A DNA stretch of 8,156 nucleotides from Gammaproteobacteria bacterium (GCA_028293725.1 JAQGOE010000210.1:1-8156); one strand, 5' to 3'; counted from the first letter of the stretch, positions 1 to 6,168 are shown. Notes: generated from the letters alone by a model not told the origin. A program made the numbers and translations.

Positions 1-143
1 ACTTGCACGGCGCGCAGCACATCGGCTCCCCGACTAGATACGCCACAACAGTAAGGAGCAACCACTCGCCGCCGGTTGTGATACAGAAATTCCAACAGTG
101 CTCGCTTGCGAATAGCCTCGCAGATCAGTTCCACGCTAGACAT
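1..143 (-). CDS. Small WYL-domain protein, N-terminal part (runs off the left edge)
   Basis: Reading the minus strand from the ATG at 143 gives 47 open codons to the window edge, so the gene is partial. The pattern is a helix ELICEAIRKRALLEF, then YHNRRRVVAPYCCGV, then SSRGADVLRAVQ. This matches the first half of the WYL fold: a helix followed by a beta strand with Y-x-x-R-R-x-V-x-P, then a strand ending in LRAxQ. An in-frame TAA lies seven codons upstream of this ATG, which limits where the start can be; the ribosome site is weak. WYL domains are ligand-sensing modules, often in transcriptional regulators and in defence or mobile loci. This one begins with the WYL fold and has no helix-turn-helix in front, as in small stand-alone WYL proteins. 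Its ligand and the rest of the protein cannot be seen. The domain call is fairly firm; any role is unknown. Confidence 0.72.
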   Translation of the reverse strand, partial: MSSVELICEAIRKRALLEFLYHNRRRVVAPYCCGVSSRGADVLRAVQ

Positions 144-292
144 TGTTTGCCACGCATCGCATTACAGTTGCGTCCCGGCCCGACCCCGGCTTCGCCCTCA
201 CGCCTTCGCGGCGGCGGCGGTTGCTGCGCGAGCAGTGCTCGAATGAGCTGGATCTGTGAAGAATCAAGATGACGTCCGCAGTACTGTATCGT
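125..292 (-). pseudogene. Decayed N-terminal fragment resembling DUF4338 (DruA-like) proteins
   Basis: In one minus-strand frame, codons 292 to 221 read T-IQYCGRHLDSSQIQLIRAL-LAQQ. This fits the I-x-Y-x-GR-x(5)-I-x-x-IR-x-L-x-A pattern that opens DUF4338 proteins. That family includes DruA of the Druantia defence system and many transposon-associated proteins. Where a start Met is expected there is ACG (292-290), preceded by an in-frame TAA at 295-293. After the conserved stretch the frame becomes a proline/arginine-rich run and stops at TGA (127-125), so the body of the protein is missing. It overlaps the start of the WYL gene in another frame. I read this as a relic, not a functional gene. 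The match is short and rests on recall of the family pattern. Confidence 0.35.
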
Positions 293-313
293 TTAGCTCA
301 AGGTGATCCGACC

Positions 314-373
314 CAACTGCTACATTTCGATGTCAACTGCTACACTTCGATGTCAACTGTTGCAGTTCGATGT
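314..373. repeat. Three tandem 20-bp direct repeats
   Basis: Three head-to-tail copies with no spacer lie at 314-333, 334-353 and 354-373. The unit is CAACTGCTACATTTCGATGT. Copies 1 and 2 differ at one base, and copy 3 differs from copy 2 at three. Copy 3 also contains a perfect dyad, AACTG-ttg-CAGTT (355-367). The array sits between the DUF4338-like relic and the gene at 457. Multiple short tandem repeats of about this size are typical of the termini of some insertion sequences (IS21 family, for example), and also of regulator or replication-initiator arrays. No transposase or replication gene is visible next to it. The repeats are certain; their function is not. Confidence 0.85.
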
Positions 374-456
374 CCTCGTAACGACGTGTAAAAATTTTGG
401 ACTTGTGTGCCATGGATATCTAAGCTCGCCCAGTCACTACACACCAAGGGACTGTT

Positions 457-1197
457 ATGGCGCTGTGGAATGAACCTTCTCGCATAGAACCCGCATCCAA
501 AGATTCGCCTGCCGCCGAACCAACACGCGAATCCGAGCGTCCGTCAGCTGTGGTGCCGCGGGCTGCAACACCCGCCGTGAACCGCGAATGCGGAGGGCTC
601 ACGACCGCCGTGCTCAGCTTCATGGTGGTGCTCGCCACCGGCGGCAACACGGCCACCGCTCAAGGTGTCAGCGGACCGGCCGACGGCGGCTCGACCGGCA
701 TCGTCGACACCACCTTCGCGTCGGGCTTCACGATGACCACGGCCACCGGCATCGAGGTCACCGTCAACGAGACTTCCTCCACCAGAACGGTCGACGGACC
801 GGCCGGCGACGTACGCAAGGGCACCAGCGTCCTGGTGCTCGGACTGGACAACAATGGCACCACCATCACCGCCGACTGGGTCGTCATCCAGCCCCACGGC
901 GACGGCGGCGCCGCCGCAGCCAAGGCGCACGGGGTGATCCCCTTCGAGCCCGGGGTGCCGTCGCCCACGCAGTCGGTCGGCACCATCCCGGCCTCCTACA
1001 TCCAAGGCCAGGGCACGCTCGTCAGCGGCATCCAGGCGTTCATCCCGGTCGCGGTCGCGCAGGCCGTGTTCCCCAGCGGCGTCGTCGACCGCGTCGTCTC
1101 CTTGAGCGACGGCAGCTACGAGGTGCACAACATCAGCATCAACTGGCCCCACCACGTCTTCGTCAGCAAGGACTTCATGTACCTCGGCGCCGAGTGA
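457..1197 (+). CDS. Membrane-anchored extracytoplasmic protein, DUF5666-like plus PepSY-like C-terminus
   Basis: The product is 246 residues. The start at 457 is preceded by AAGGGA (446-451) with a 5-nt gap. Residues 1-47 are a polar, proline/glutamate/arginine-rich tail; about 48-67 form one hydrophobic segment (LTTAVLSFMVVLATGG), followed by ATAQG; the rest should lie outside the membrane. Residues about 80-147 look like a small beta-barrel domain of the DUF5666 kind (FASGFTMTTATGIEVTV, then GTSVLVLGLDNNGTTITADW). The last ~50 residues resemble a PepSY-type repeat: AVFPSGVVDRVVSLSDGSYE, then VHNISINWPHHVFV and DFMYLGAE. This arrangement, and especially the C-terminus, recalls proteins I associate with mycobacteria and other Actinobacteria. 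Codons end almost always in G or C, more so than in genes to the right. It is a single-gene unit with its own terminator. The biochemical role is unknown; binding or anchoring is more likely than catalysis. Confidence 0.72.
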   Translation: MALWNEPSRIEPASKDSPAAEPTRESERPSAVVPRAATPAVNRECGGLTTAVLSFMVVLATGGNTATAQGVSGPADGGSTGIVDTTFASGFTMTTATGIEVTVNETSSTRTVDGPAGDVRKGTSVLVLGLDNNGTTITADWVVIQPHGDGGAAAAKAHGVIPFEPGVPSPTQSVGTIPASYIQGQGTLVSGIQAFIPVAVAQAVFPSGVVDRVVSLSDGSYEVHNISINWPHHVFVSKDFMYLGAE

Positions 1198-1235
1198 CCC
1201 TCAGCTTCCCGGCGGCGACGCTGGCTGATCGGGTA

Positions 1236-1264
1236 GGCGGCGGGCTCACGCCCGCCGTCCTTTT
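1236..1264 (+). terminator. Intrinsic terminator after the DUF5666-like gene
   Basis: A perfect 8-bp GC stem, CGGCGGGC (1238-1245) pairing with GCCCGCCG (1250-1257), closes a TCAC tetraloop. It can be extended outward by G1237-T1258 and G1236-C1259. It is followed by a T-rich stretch ending in TTTT (1261-1264). It lies 39 nt after the stop codon at 1197, so it should end transcription of the 457-1197 gene. Confidence 0.8.
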
Positions 1265-1334
1265 CCGCAATCAAACCGTCAATGCACCGGAACCGCGTGG
1301 CCCTCCGCAGGATGTCGCTGTCAGTGAAGATCGG

Positions 1335-1499
1335 TCATGTCTGCCCGACGGCTCGCGTCACCACCTCTCGGAATGATCTCATGGCCTGATCGTTGAGTGT
1401 CCGCTCATGCCAAACGAGCTTGATCTCAGTCGTAACCCTCGGCGCAGGTGCCATCACCCGGCGTAGCCCGAGCGCCCCCCATCTCGACGCATCGGATAA
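1335..1499 (-). pseudogene. C-terminal remnant of a LysR-family regulator
   Basis: A minus-strand frame of 54 codons ends at TGA (1337-1335) and reads LGLRRVMAPAPRVTTEIKLV, then WHERTLNDQAMRSFREVVTR. This matches the usual end of LysR-type regulators, where a strand of the type (L/V)-(V/L)-W-H-x-R-x-x-x-D-x-A-x-R-W-x-R closes the effector-binding domain; here the second W is replaced by S. Upstream, the frame is stopped by TAG (1502-1500), and there is neither a DNA-binding domain nor a start. The rest of the gene has been lost, with the tetR-like gene and its promoter now beginning about 30 bp beyond the break. Not expected to be functional. The short length keeps confidence moderate. Confidence 0.45.
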
Positions 1500-1531
1500 C
1501 TATCACACCGTCACCTCCACAATAACTTTTA

Positions 1532-1559
1532 TTGACACCAATATTGTAGTTGCTATACT
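1532..1559 (+). promoter_or_regulatory. Sigma70-type promoter of the TetR/monooxygenase operon
   Basis: A perfect -35 box TTGACA (1532-1537) is separated by 16 bp from TATACT (1554-1559), which is preceded by TG (1551-1552) to make an extended -10 element (TGCTATACT). The region is AT-rich against a GC-rich background. The expected transcription start is near 1566-1568, giving a leader of about 25 nt to the ATG at 1593. This is the strongest promoter-like sequence in the window. Confidence 0.75.
1535..1550. promoter_or_regulatory. Candidate TetR-family operator
   Basis: A perfect 8-bp palindrome CAATATTG (1539-1546) is flanked by further matching outer bases, giving the imperfect 16-bp dyad ACACCAATATTGTAGT. 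It overlaps the end of the -35 box and most of the -35/-10 spacer, where a repressor would block RNA polymerase. A second short dyad, AATAA-ctt-TTATT (1521-1533), lies just upstream. TetR-family repressors commonly bind such dyads in their own promoters, so autorepression is a reasonable inference. Binding itself cannot be read from sequence. Confidence 0.45.
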
Positions 1560-1592
1560 TTTCCCATCGAGACGGCTGGCAAAGGAGCCGCC

Positions 1593-2270
1593 ATGGGAAC
1601 GAGACTCAGGTCAGGCACCGACCCTGAAGGCCCCCAAGCGTCGCTTCGGAGCCGAAAGAAACAGCGCACGCGTGAGGAGATAGCCGACGCAGCACTGCTG
1701 CTGTTCGCGAAGCGAGGCTTTGACGCCGTCACCGTTGCTGACATCGCTCGCGCAGCGGACGTTTCCGAGCAGACCGTCTACAACTACTTCAAGACCAAGG
1801 AGTCCTTGGTCTTCGACGAAGACGAAGCCTTTGAAGCTCGCTTCGTCGCGATGGTGCGGGACCGGCCCAAAACACAGTCGCTTATAGATGCGGTGCGCGC
1901 CGAGGCGCGTGCTTTCCTGAATGGCTTGAGCCGCAGGCCCGCCGGAGCGCATCACCGCGGCAGCATGCCCTATCTGGTCGCAACCAGCGCGCCCCTGCGG
2001 CGGCATTGGCTGGCGGTGGCTGAACGACACGGCCGTGCCGTCGCTCGCGCGTTAGTTGCCGATAGCAGCGGCGTACTTTCGCTGCCCGAGGCCAATATTC
2101 TCGGAGCCTCGTTGGTTGCTGTATTCGCCGTAATCATCGATGAGATCGGCCAGACGATGACGACCGACGGCGACGTCTTGGCTCGAATCAAGACCCTGCG
2201 GCACGAAGTCGAAAGCGCGCTCGACCGGATGTCCAACAATTTCACTCTCTCGAGTGCGAGGCGACCATGA
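1593..2270 (+). CDS. TetR/AcrR-family transcriptional regulator
   Basis: The product is 225 residues, a usual length for the family. The start ATG is preceded by AAAGGAG (1581-1587) at 5 nt. After a basic N-terminal arm (residues 1-25), residues about 26-73 form the TetR DNA-binding domain: [20 protein letters not shown], then [20 protein letters not shown] followed by FKTKESLV, with the recognition helix at about 57-66. The remainder is mostly helical and variable, as expected for the ligand-binding and dimer domain. The stop overlaps the start of the monooxygenase gene (ATGA, 2267-2270), so the two are co-transcribed and probably translationally coupled. TetR proteins are usually repressors released by a small molecule; the natural inducer may be the substrate of the neighbouring enzyme. 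The family call is firm, the ligand unknown. Confidence 0.93.
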   Translation: MGTRLRSGTDPEGPQASLRSRKKQRTREEIADAALLLFAKRGFDAVTVADIARAADVSEQTVYNYFKTKESLVFDEDEAFEARFVAMVRDRPKTQSLIDAVRAEARAFLNGLSRRPAGAHHRGSMPYLVATSAPLRRHWLAVAERHGRAVARALVADSSGVLSLPEANILGASLVAVFAVIIDEIGQTMTTDGDVLARIKTLRHEVESALDRMSNNFTLSSARRP

Positions 2271-3520
2271 GTGCTCCGCGCAAGCTGCAAGTCATGATCA
2301 TTGGCGCTGGCACCGGTGGCCTATGCCTCGCGCATGGACTTCTTGCCGCCGGCATCGAGGTCCGGGTATTCGAACGCGACCGCACGCCGGTTGATCGCCT
2401 TCAGGGCTATCGACTGACAATCAGCGCCACCGGCAATCGCGCACTCCAGTCCTGTCTTCCGAAAGCGAACTTCGAGCGATTCGTCGCCGCTTCGGCCAAC
2501 CCCAACACCGCCGTTAACTTCCTGGATCACAGATTACATCGGCTGCTCAACATTCCCATTCCGCCGGCCGATCCAGCCGCGCCGGAAAGCGTTCGACCCG
2601 TCAGCCGTATTACGCTTCGCCAGATCCTGCTCGATGGTCTCGCTGACGTCGTGTCGTTCGATCAGACGTTTGTCTCCTTCGAGGAGACGCCGGGCGGCCG
2701 GATTACAGCGCATTTCGCCGATGGCTCGAAGGCAAGCGGTGACCTCCTAATAGGAGCGGATGGCGCAGGATCACGCGTGCGCGCGCAGTTATTGCCGCAG
2801 GCCCAGCGCATTGACACCGGAATTGTCGCCGTCTCTGGCCGATTCGCACTGGACGAGGCGGCGAGGCGCGAGACACCGCCGGTAGTCTTTCAAGGCCCCA
2901 CGCTGTTTATGGGACCGCCCGGACGCTTCATGTTCGCCAGCGCGGTCGAATACCCGAAGGGAAAGACTTCACCGTATGATCGCGACGAATACGTCATGTG
3001 GGGCTTTTCGGCCAGGCGGACCCGCTTGGCCTTGCCTGGCCCGATTGAGAGCCTTCCCAACGAGACAGCCAGGAAACTCGTGTTGGCGCAGATGACAGAT
3101 TGGCATCCGTCACTGCGACGGCTTGTCGAACGTGCCGACACACCGAGGATGAGTTGTTTTACGGTCAAGTCCGCGCGGGTGGTCGAGCCATGGGCGACAC
3201 GGACCGTCACGTTGCTGGGTGACTCGCTGCACAATATGACACCGTTTCGCGGAATGGGTGCCAACACGGCGCTACGGGACGCCGCGGCTCTGCGGCGAGC
3301 ATTGACTGCCGTCGGCAGAGGCGAACAGGACCTGATTCCGGCCCTCGCAGCCTACGAGCGGGATATGATCGACTACGGCTTCGCGGCGGTACGCAGCTCG
3401 CTCGCCAACATGAGGAGGCTGCACGCAGAATCGACTCTTTCCCGCTTCGCGACCAAGACAATGTTCCGCGTCGCCAACGTGTTACCGCCGCTGCAACGTA
3501 TCTTCCGCAGCGAGCGCTGA
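2267..3520 (+). CDS. FAD-dependent monooxygenase (UbiH/TetX/PHBH-like)
   Basis: The product is 417 residues, a normal size for single-component group A flavoprotein hydroxylases. All three family motifs are present. The dinucleotide-binding GAGTGG (residues 13-18) is followed by the FAD-ribose acidic residue Glu36 in VRVFERD. The DG motif is [10 protein letters not shown] (163-172). The GD motif is [20 protein letters not shown] (318-337). Such enzymes use NAD(P)H and O2 to hydroxylate or otherwise oxidise small, often aromatic, molecules in the cytoplasm. Family members include TetX, which inactivates tetracyclines, and catabolic hydroxylases, but nothing visible here fixes a substrate. Translation starts inside the tetR stop (4-nt overlap). 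Control by the upstream TetR-type regulator is inferred from this layout. No truncation or frameshift is seen. Detoxification of the inducing compound is the simplest hypothesis. Confidence 0.92.
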   Translation: MSAPRKLQVMIIGAGTGGLCLAHGLLAAGIEVRVFERDRTPVDRLQGYRLTISATGNRALQSCLPKANFERFVAASANPNTAVNFLDHRLHRLLNIPIPPADPAAPESVRPVSRITLRQILLDGLADVVSFDQTFVSFEETPGGRITAHFADGSKASGDLLIGADGAGSRVRAQLLPQAQRIDTGIVAVSGRFALDEAARRETPPVVFQGPTLFMGPPGRFMFASAVEYPKGKTSPYDRDEYVMWGFSARRTRLALPGPIESLPNETARKLVLAQMTDWHPSLRRLVERADTPRMSCFTVKSARVVEPWATRTVTLLGDSLHNMTPFRGMGANTALRDAAALRRALTAVGRGEQDLIPALAAYERDMIDYGFAAVRSSLANMRRLHAESTLSRFATKTMFRVANVLPPLQRIFRSER

Positions 3521-3557
3521 GCTCCGGACTTGGCCGACGGTAGACGCAACAATCAAC

Positions 3558-3567
3558 CTACCGGTAG
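3558..3567. other. Perfect 10-bp palindrome in the convergent gap
   Basis: CTACCGGTAG is a perfect palindrome in the 86-bp gap between the convergent monooxygenase (ends 3520) and AraC-type gene (ends 3607). The adjacent sequence repeats part of it (CGGTAGAC at 3538-3545 and again at 3562-3569). There is no T-run on either strand, so it is not a standard intrinsic terminator. It could be a protein-binding site or chance; no other signal was found in this gap. Confidence 0.3.
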
Positions 3568-3606
3568 ACCGGATTGGCTCACGCGAGCGTCGATATCTAG
3601 CGGCAG

Positions 3607-4578
3607 TCACCTCGACGCCTTGCGCCAGCTGCCGGGCGACTCACCGAACTGGCGCTTGAAGGCCCGACTAAACGCCGCTTCAGACTCATAACCAATAGAA
3701 GCGCCGACCTGCGCCACACTGCGGCGCCCTTCACGCAGGGATTGAGCCGCCATATGCATGCGCCAGAGGGCCAGGTACTGCATAGGGGGTTGACCCACGA
3801 CGGAACTGAAGCGTTCGGCGAACGACGAGCGTGACATGTCGACTTCGAGCGCCAGGGCCTCCGCCGTCCATGCCTCGGTCGGACGAGCATGGAGCATTGA
3901 AAGTGCACGTCCAATCTGCGGATCTCGTAATCCGGCCAGCCATCCGCGCCTTTCTGCGGGCAGGCTTGCGACGAATTGGCTCACCGCCTCCACAAACAAC
4001 AGTTCAGAGAGTTTGGCGATCACGATGGTTGAGCCGAGGTATCCGGCAGCGATCTGGCTTGCAGCGAAACGAAATGAGCTCTCTATCCAGGCCCCCGACG
4101 CCGTCGACCTGACGTTCAACTTCAATACAGACGGCAAGGCGGAAAGCAGCGGGCTGAAGGGTGTATCAGAGCCGAGGAAACCACAGAGCAGCTGCGTGGT
4201 GTCGCCACCGCCCCCGTGCACGATGCGCCCGAGTCCGCCCTCCTTGGGTGCCTGAATGACTTCCCGCACGGGCACGGGTGTTGAAATCAGTTCGCTGCCG
4301 AAGGTATGAGCGGTGTTGTGAGGCAGCAGGACGATTTCACCCGCACGCACTTCGACGGCGTCACCACCGTCCGGGCGCAGTTGCATGCATCCCGCCGCAA
4401 CAAAGTGAGAGGCAATGACATGACGAGGAGCGTCCAGAAATGGCCTGCAATCGCTCGCGGCAATTTGGCCACTGACACACCAGGGCGCGGTGAATTCCGC
4501 CTCGAGGAAGACTCCGCCGGAAAGGCGAGTCACGCGCAGAACATCTGAAAACGCATCCACCGGTTGCCGCCTTTGCAT
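3607..4578 (-). CDS. AraC-family regulator with N-terminal cupin (Cupin_6/AraC_binding type)
   Basis: From the ATG at 4578 the product has 323 residues. A TTG at 4608 would add ten residues. I prefer the ATG because family members typically begin a few residues before a DxxSDVLRxxRLxGxVFLxAEF segment, seen here as DAFSDVLRVTRLSGGVFLEA, and because nothing like a ribosome site precedes the TTG. Residues about 8-190 form the cupin-type sensor (EFTAPWCV, then EVRAGEIVLLPHNTAHTFG). The C-terminus carries two helix-turn-helix motifs: WTAEALALEVDMSRSSFAER (about 237-256) and SVAQVGASIGYESEAAFSRA (about 287-306), followed by FKRQFGESPGSWRK, the classic AraC/XylS ending. It is divergent from the diiron/MAPEG operon and most likely activates it in response to a small molecule. 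The effector is unknown. Confidence 0.92.
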   Translation of the reverse strand: MQRRQPVDAFSDVLRVTRLSGGVFLEAEFTAPWCVSGQIAASDCRPFLDAPRHVIASHFVAAGCMQLRPDGGDAVEVRAGEIVLLPHNTAHTFGSELISTPVPVREVIQAPKEGGLGRIVHGGGGDTTQLLCGFLGSDTPFSPLLSALPSVLKLNVRSTASGAWIESSFRFAASQIAAGYLGSTIVIAKLSELLFVEAVSQFVASLPAERRGWLAGLRDPQIGRALSMLHARPTEAWTAEALALEVDMSRSSFAERFSSVVGQPPMQYLALWRMHMAAQSLREGRRSVAQVGASIGYESEAAFSRAFKRQFGESPGSWRKASR

Positions 4579-4673
4579 CAGGAGCCTGGAGCATGAGATC
4601 AGGCGCAATGGTCATTCACGATCCGGACCGCAACTTGTAGGGTAGCACCCTTACGCAAATCAAGGAATTCACC
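4579..4673. promoter_or_regulatory. Divergent regulatory region between the AraC gene and the diiron operon
   Basis: These 95 bp must hold the start signals of both divergent genes. An inverted repeat GGGT-agc-ACCC (4640-4650) lies 23 bp before the rightward ATG; on the left a further TA and on the right TTA extend it imperfectly. For the rightward operon I find only a weak promoter match, TTCACG (4615-4620) with TAGGGT (4638-4643) at 17 bp, whose -10 box overlaps the inverted repeat. A poor core promoter is what one expects if an AraC-type activator is needed. The ribosome site AAGGAA (4662-4667) for the diiron gene is clear. Confidence 0.4.
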
Positions 4674-5636
4674 ATGAACGCAGCTGTTGCCGATGTTGTC
4701 CCAGAGTCCGGGAATGCCGCCCGATACGCGCGCGCGCTGGCCGCTTCCAGGAAGGCGGCATGGGAGATCGATAAAGATCTGATGCGGGGCCGTACCTTCG
4801 ACTTCTCACACAAGTTTTTGCCGGACGGACTGTCGCTGCTCGATCGCCTGGGCTTTCTTTCCGGGGATGAAGCGCGCCTGCTCAGCCAGGTCCAGGGCCG
4901 AACCTACGCCTACGTCTTTGGATTGGTCGAGCGCTTCATAAGCGCCAAGATGCTCGAACAGAGCCGCGCAAAGATCTTTGGCGACCAGCTAGCGCTCGAA
5001 GGCCTGGTTCGCTTCTCGAACGAGGAGATCAAGCACCAGGAGCTGTTCCGGCGTATGGAAGCGATGATGGCTCCGCATATGCCGGTCGGCTATCGACAGG
5101 TGGCGGATCCGAACGATGTGGCACGCGCCGTGCTCGCCGCAAGTACCTGGTCGGTGCTTGCGTTGACATGTCACATCGAGCTCTTCGTACAGTCGCACTA
5201 CGCGCAGAGCATTGCGCCGCGCGCGGAACTGTGCCCGCTCTTCCGGGACGTGTTCCAGTATCACTGGAGGGACGAGTGCCAGCATGTGATATTCGACGAG
5301 TTGGAGTGGAAAGCCGAGCACCAGAGGCTCTCGGCCGCCGAGCGCGATCAGGCGGTGAACGATCTCATCACCCTTGTGGCCGCCGTGGATGGCCTCCTGC
5401 AAACACAAGCCGCATCGGACGCCGGCTATTTCTGTCGCAGTGTCGAACGCGGCTTCAGCGCGGAGGAGGTGACCCAGATCGAAAGGTTGGTGCTGGGTGC
5501 TTACCGGTGGCAATACATCATTTCGGGCGTGCGGCACCCGCATTTCCGTCGGTTGCTCACCAGCATGACGACCTCGGAGCAGATGTCCCGAATTACGGCG
5601 TCGCTGGCGCCGATCATGGAGGGAGAACCGAGATGA
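4674..5636 (+). CDS. Ferritin-like diiron protein, putative oxygenase
   Basis: The product is 320 residues, mostly alpha-helical and soluble. The start has AAGGAA at 6 nt. It shows the four-helix diiron pattern: Glu86 in GLVERFISAKM (helix 1), Glu118-x-x-His121 in SNEEIKHQELF (helix 2), Glu169 in CHIELFVQSHY (helix 3) and Glu201-x-x-His204 in YHWRDECQHVIFDE (helix 4). That gives four Glu and two His, the classic set for carboxylate-bridged diiron enzymes. The spacing recalls the ferritin-like oxygenase group that includes AurF-type N-oxygenases, but I do not see close identity to a named enzyme. It could hydroxylate, desaturate or N-oxidise a small molecule, using O2 and an electron donor that is not encoded nearby. 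Its stop overlaps the MAPEG gene start (ATGA), so both are made together, probably under the divergent AraC regulator. The diiron call is good; the reaction is unknown. Confidence 0.8.
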   Translation: MNAAVADVVPESGNAARYARALAASRKAAWEIDKDLMRGRTFDFSHKFLPDGLSLLDRLGFLSGDEARLLSQVQGRTYAYVFGLVERFISAKMLEQSRAKIFGDQLALEGLVRFSNEEIKHQELFRRMEAMMAPHMPVGYRQVADPNDVARAVLAASTWSVLALTCHIELFVQSHYAQSIAPRAELCPLFRDVFQYHWRDECQHVIFDELEWKAEHQRLSAAERDQAVNDLITLVAAVDGLLQTQAASDAGYFCRSVERGFSAEEVTQIERLVLGAYRWQYIISGVRHPHFRRLLTSMTTSEQMSRITASLAPIMEGEPR

Positions 5637-6070
5637 CAATACCGATGTGGATGTTGCTTGGATTTGCGGCCTGGACAGTACTTCTGTTGTCCGCCACGGT
5701 GGGCGTTTATCGCTGGACCCGAATCTTGAGCGGACGCGCGTCGGTGAGCTCTTTTCGAGCCGACCAAGTCGAAGGAGAGGATTGGTACCGGCGATCGATG
5801 CGAGCCCACGCGAACTGCATCGAAAACCTCCCGGTGTTTGGCGCGATTGTGCTGGCACTCTACGTCGGAGGTGTGGGAGGCCCTGTCATCGATGTTCTGT
5901 CAATCCTGGTACTGCTAGCCCGCGTCCTGCAGTCGCTGGTCCATGTGAGTCATGTGCAGACCGACGCCTTCGTGGCGGTCCGGTTTTCATTGCTCTGCGT
6001 TCAACTGGTCAGCTTTGTGGCCCTCATCATCATGGTGGTCCGCCATGCCGTGCCGGCTTTAACGCTATGA
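5633..6070 (+). CDS. MAPEG-family integral membrane protein
   Basis: The product is 145 residues, the standard MAPEG size. The ATG at 5633 overlaps the preceding stop (ATGA) and has a strong ribosome site, GGAGGGAG (5618-5625), at 7 nt. Four hydrophobic segments are visible at about residues 5-24, 66-86, 86-104 and 118-138, matching the four-helix MAPEG topology. After the first helix comes the family signature RRSMRAHANCIENLPVF (about 53-69): basic residues, then R-x-H-x-N-x-x-E-N-x-P-x-F. MAPEG proteins are membrane glutathione S-transferases, peroxidases or related eicosanoid enzymes; many bacterial ones are uncharacterised. Tight coupling to the diiron protein suggests it acts on the same compound, for example conjugating or reducing an oxidised hydrophobic product. 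That functional link is inference only; the family call is firm. Confidence 0.88.
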   Translation: MTIPMWMLLGFAAWTVLLLSATVGVYRWTRILSGRASVSSFRADQVEGEDWYRRSMRAHANCIENLPVFGAIVLALYVGGVGGPVIDVLSILVLLARVLQSLVHVSHVQTDAFVAVRFSLLCVQLVSFVALIIMVVRHAVPALTL

Positions 6071-6168
6071 AATGAATCGCCGCCTTCGGCACAGTAATCG
6101 GCCCGCCATTTTGCGAGAATGCGCCACATGCCGCAGCCATTCCGCCGGCGAAGCCACCCTTCAGGCCC

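Noticed and set aside
314..373. CRISPR array
   Set aside because: Copies are contiguous with no spacers, and the unit is only 20 bp.
394..422. Promoter for the gene at 457 (TTGGAC at 397-402 with TATCTA at 417-422)
   Set aside because: The spacing of 14 bp is too short for a sigma70 promoter and the -10 match is poor.
544..1155. 203-codon minus-strand frame antisense to the same gene
   Set aside because: Asp/Gly/Val-rich shadow frame caused by strong third-position G/C; no recognisable domain or ribosome site.
588..1376. 262-codon plus-strand frame overlapping the gene at 457-1197
   Set aside because: Its product is an Arg/His-rich low-complexity chain typical of a shifted frame in GC-rich coding DNA; the 246-residue frame has domain-like sequence, a ribosome site and a terminator.
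4579..4608. TTG start at 4608 for the AraC-type gene
   Set aside because: No ribosome site precedes it and the extra ten residues (MRLISCSRLL) are atypical for the family; the ATG at 4578 fits the usual N-terminus.
5168..5632. Upstream extension of the MAPEG frame to an ATG at 5168
   Set aside because: The extension is an Arg-rich shadow of the diiron gene; the ATG at 5633 has a strong ribosome site, couples to the preceding stop and gives the normal MAPEG length.
4989..5858. 289-codon minus-strand frame antisense to the diiron and MAPEG genes
   Set aside because: It lies opposite two genes with clear family motifs and crosses their junction; its translation has no domain-like pattern.
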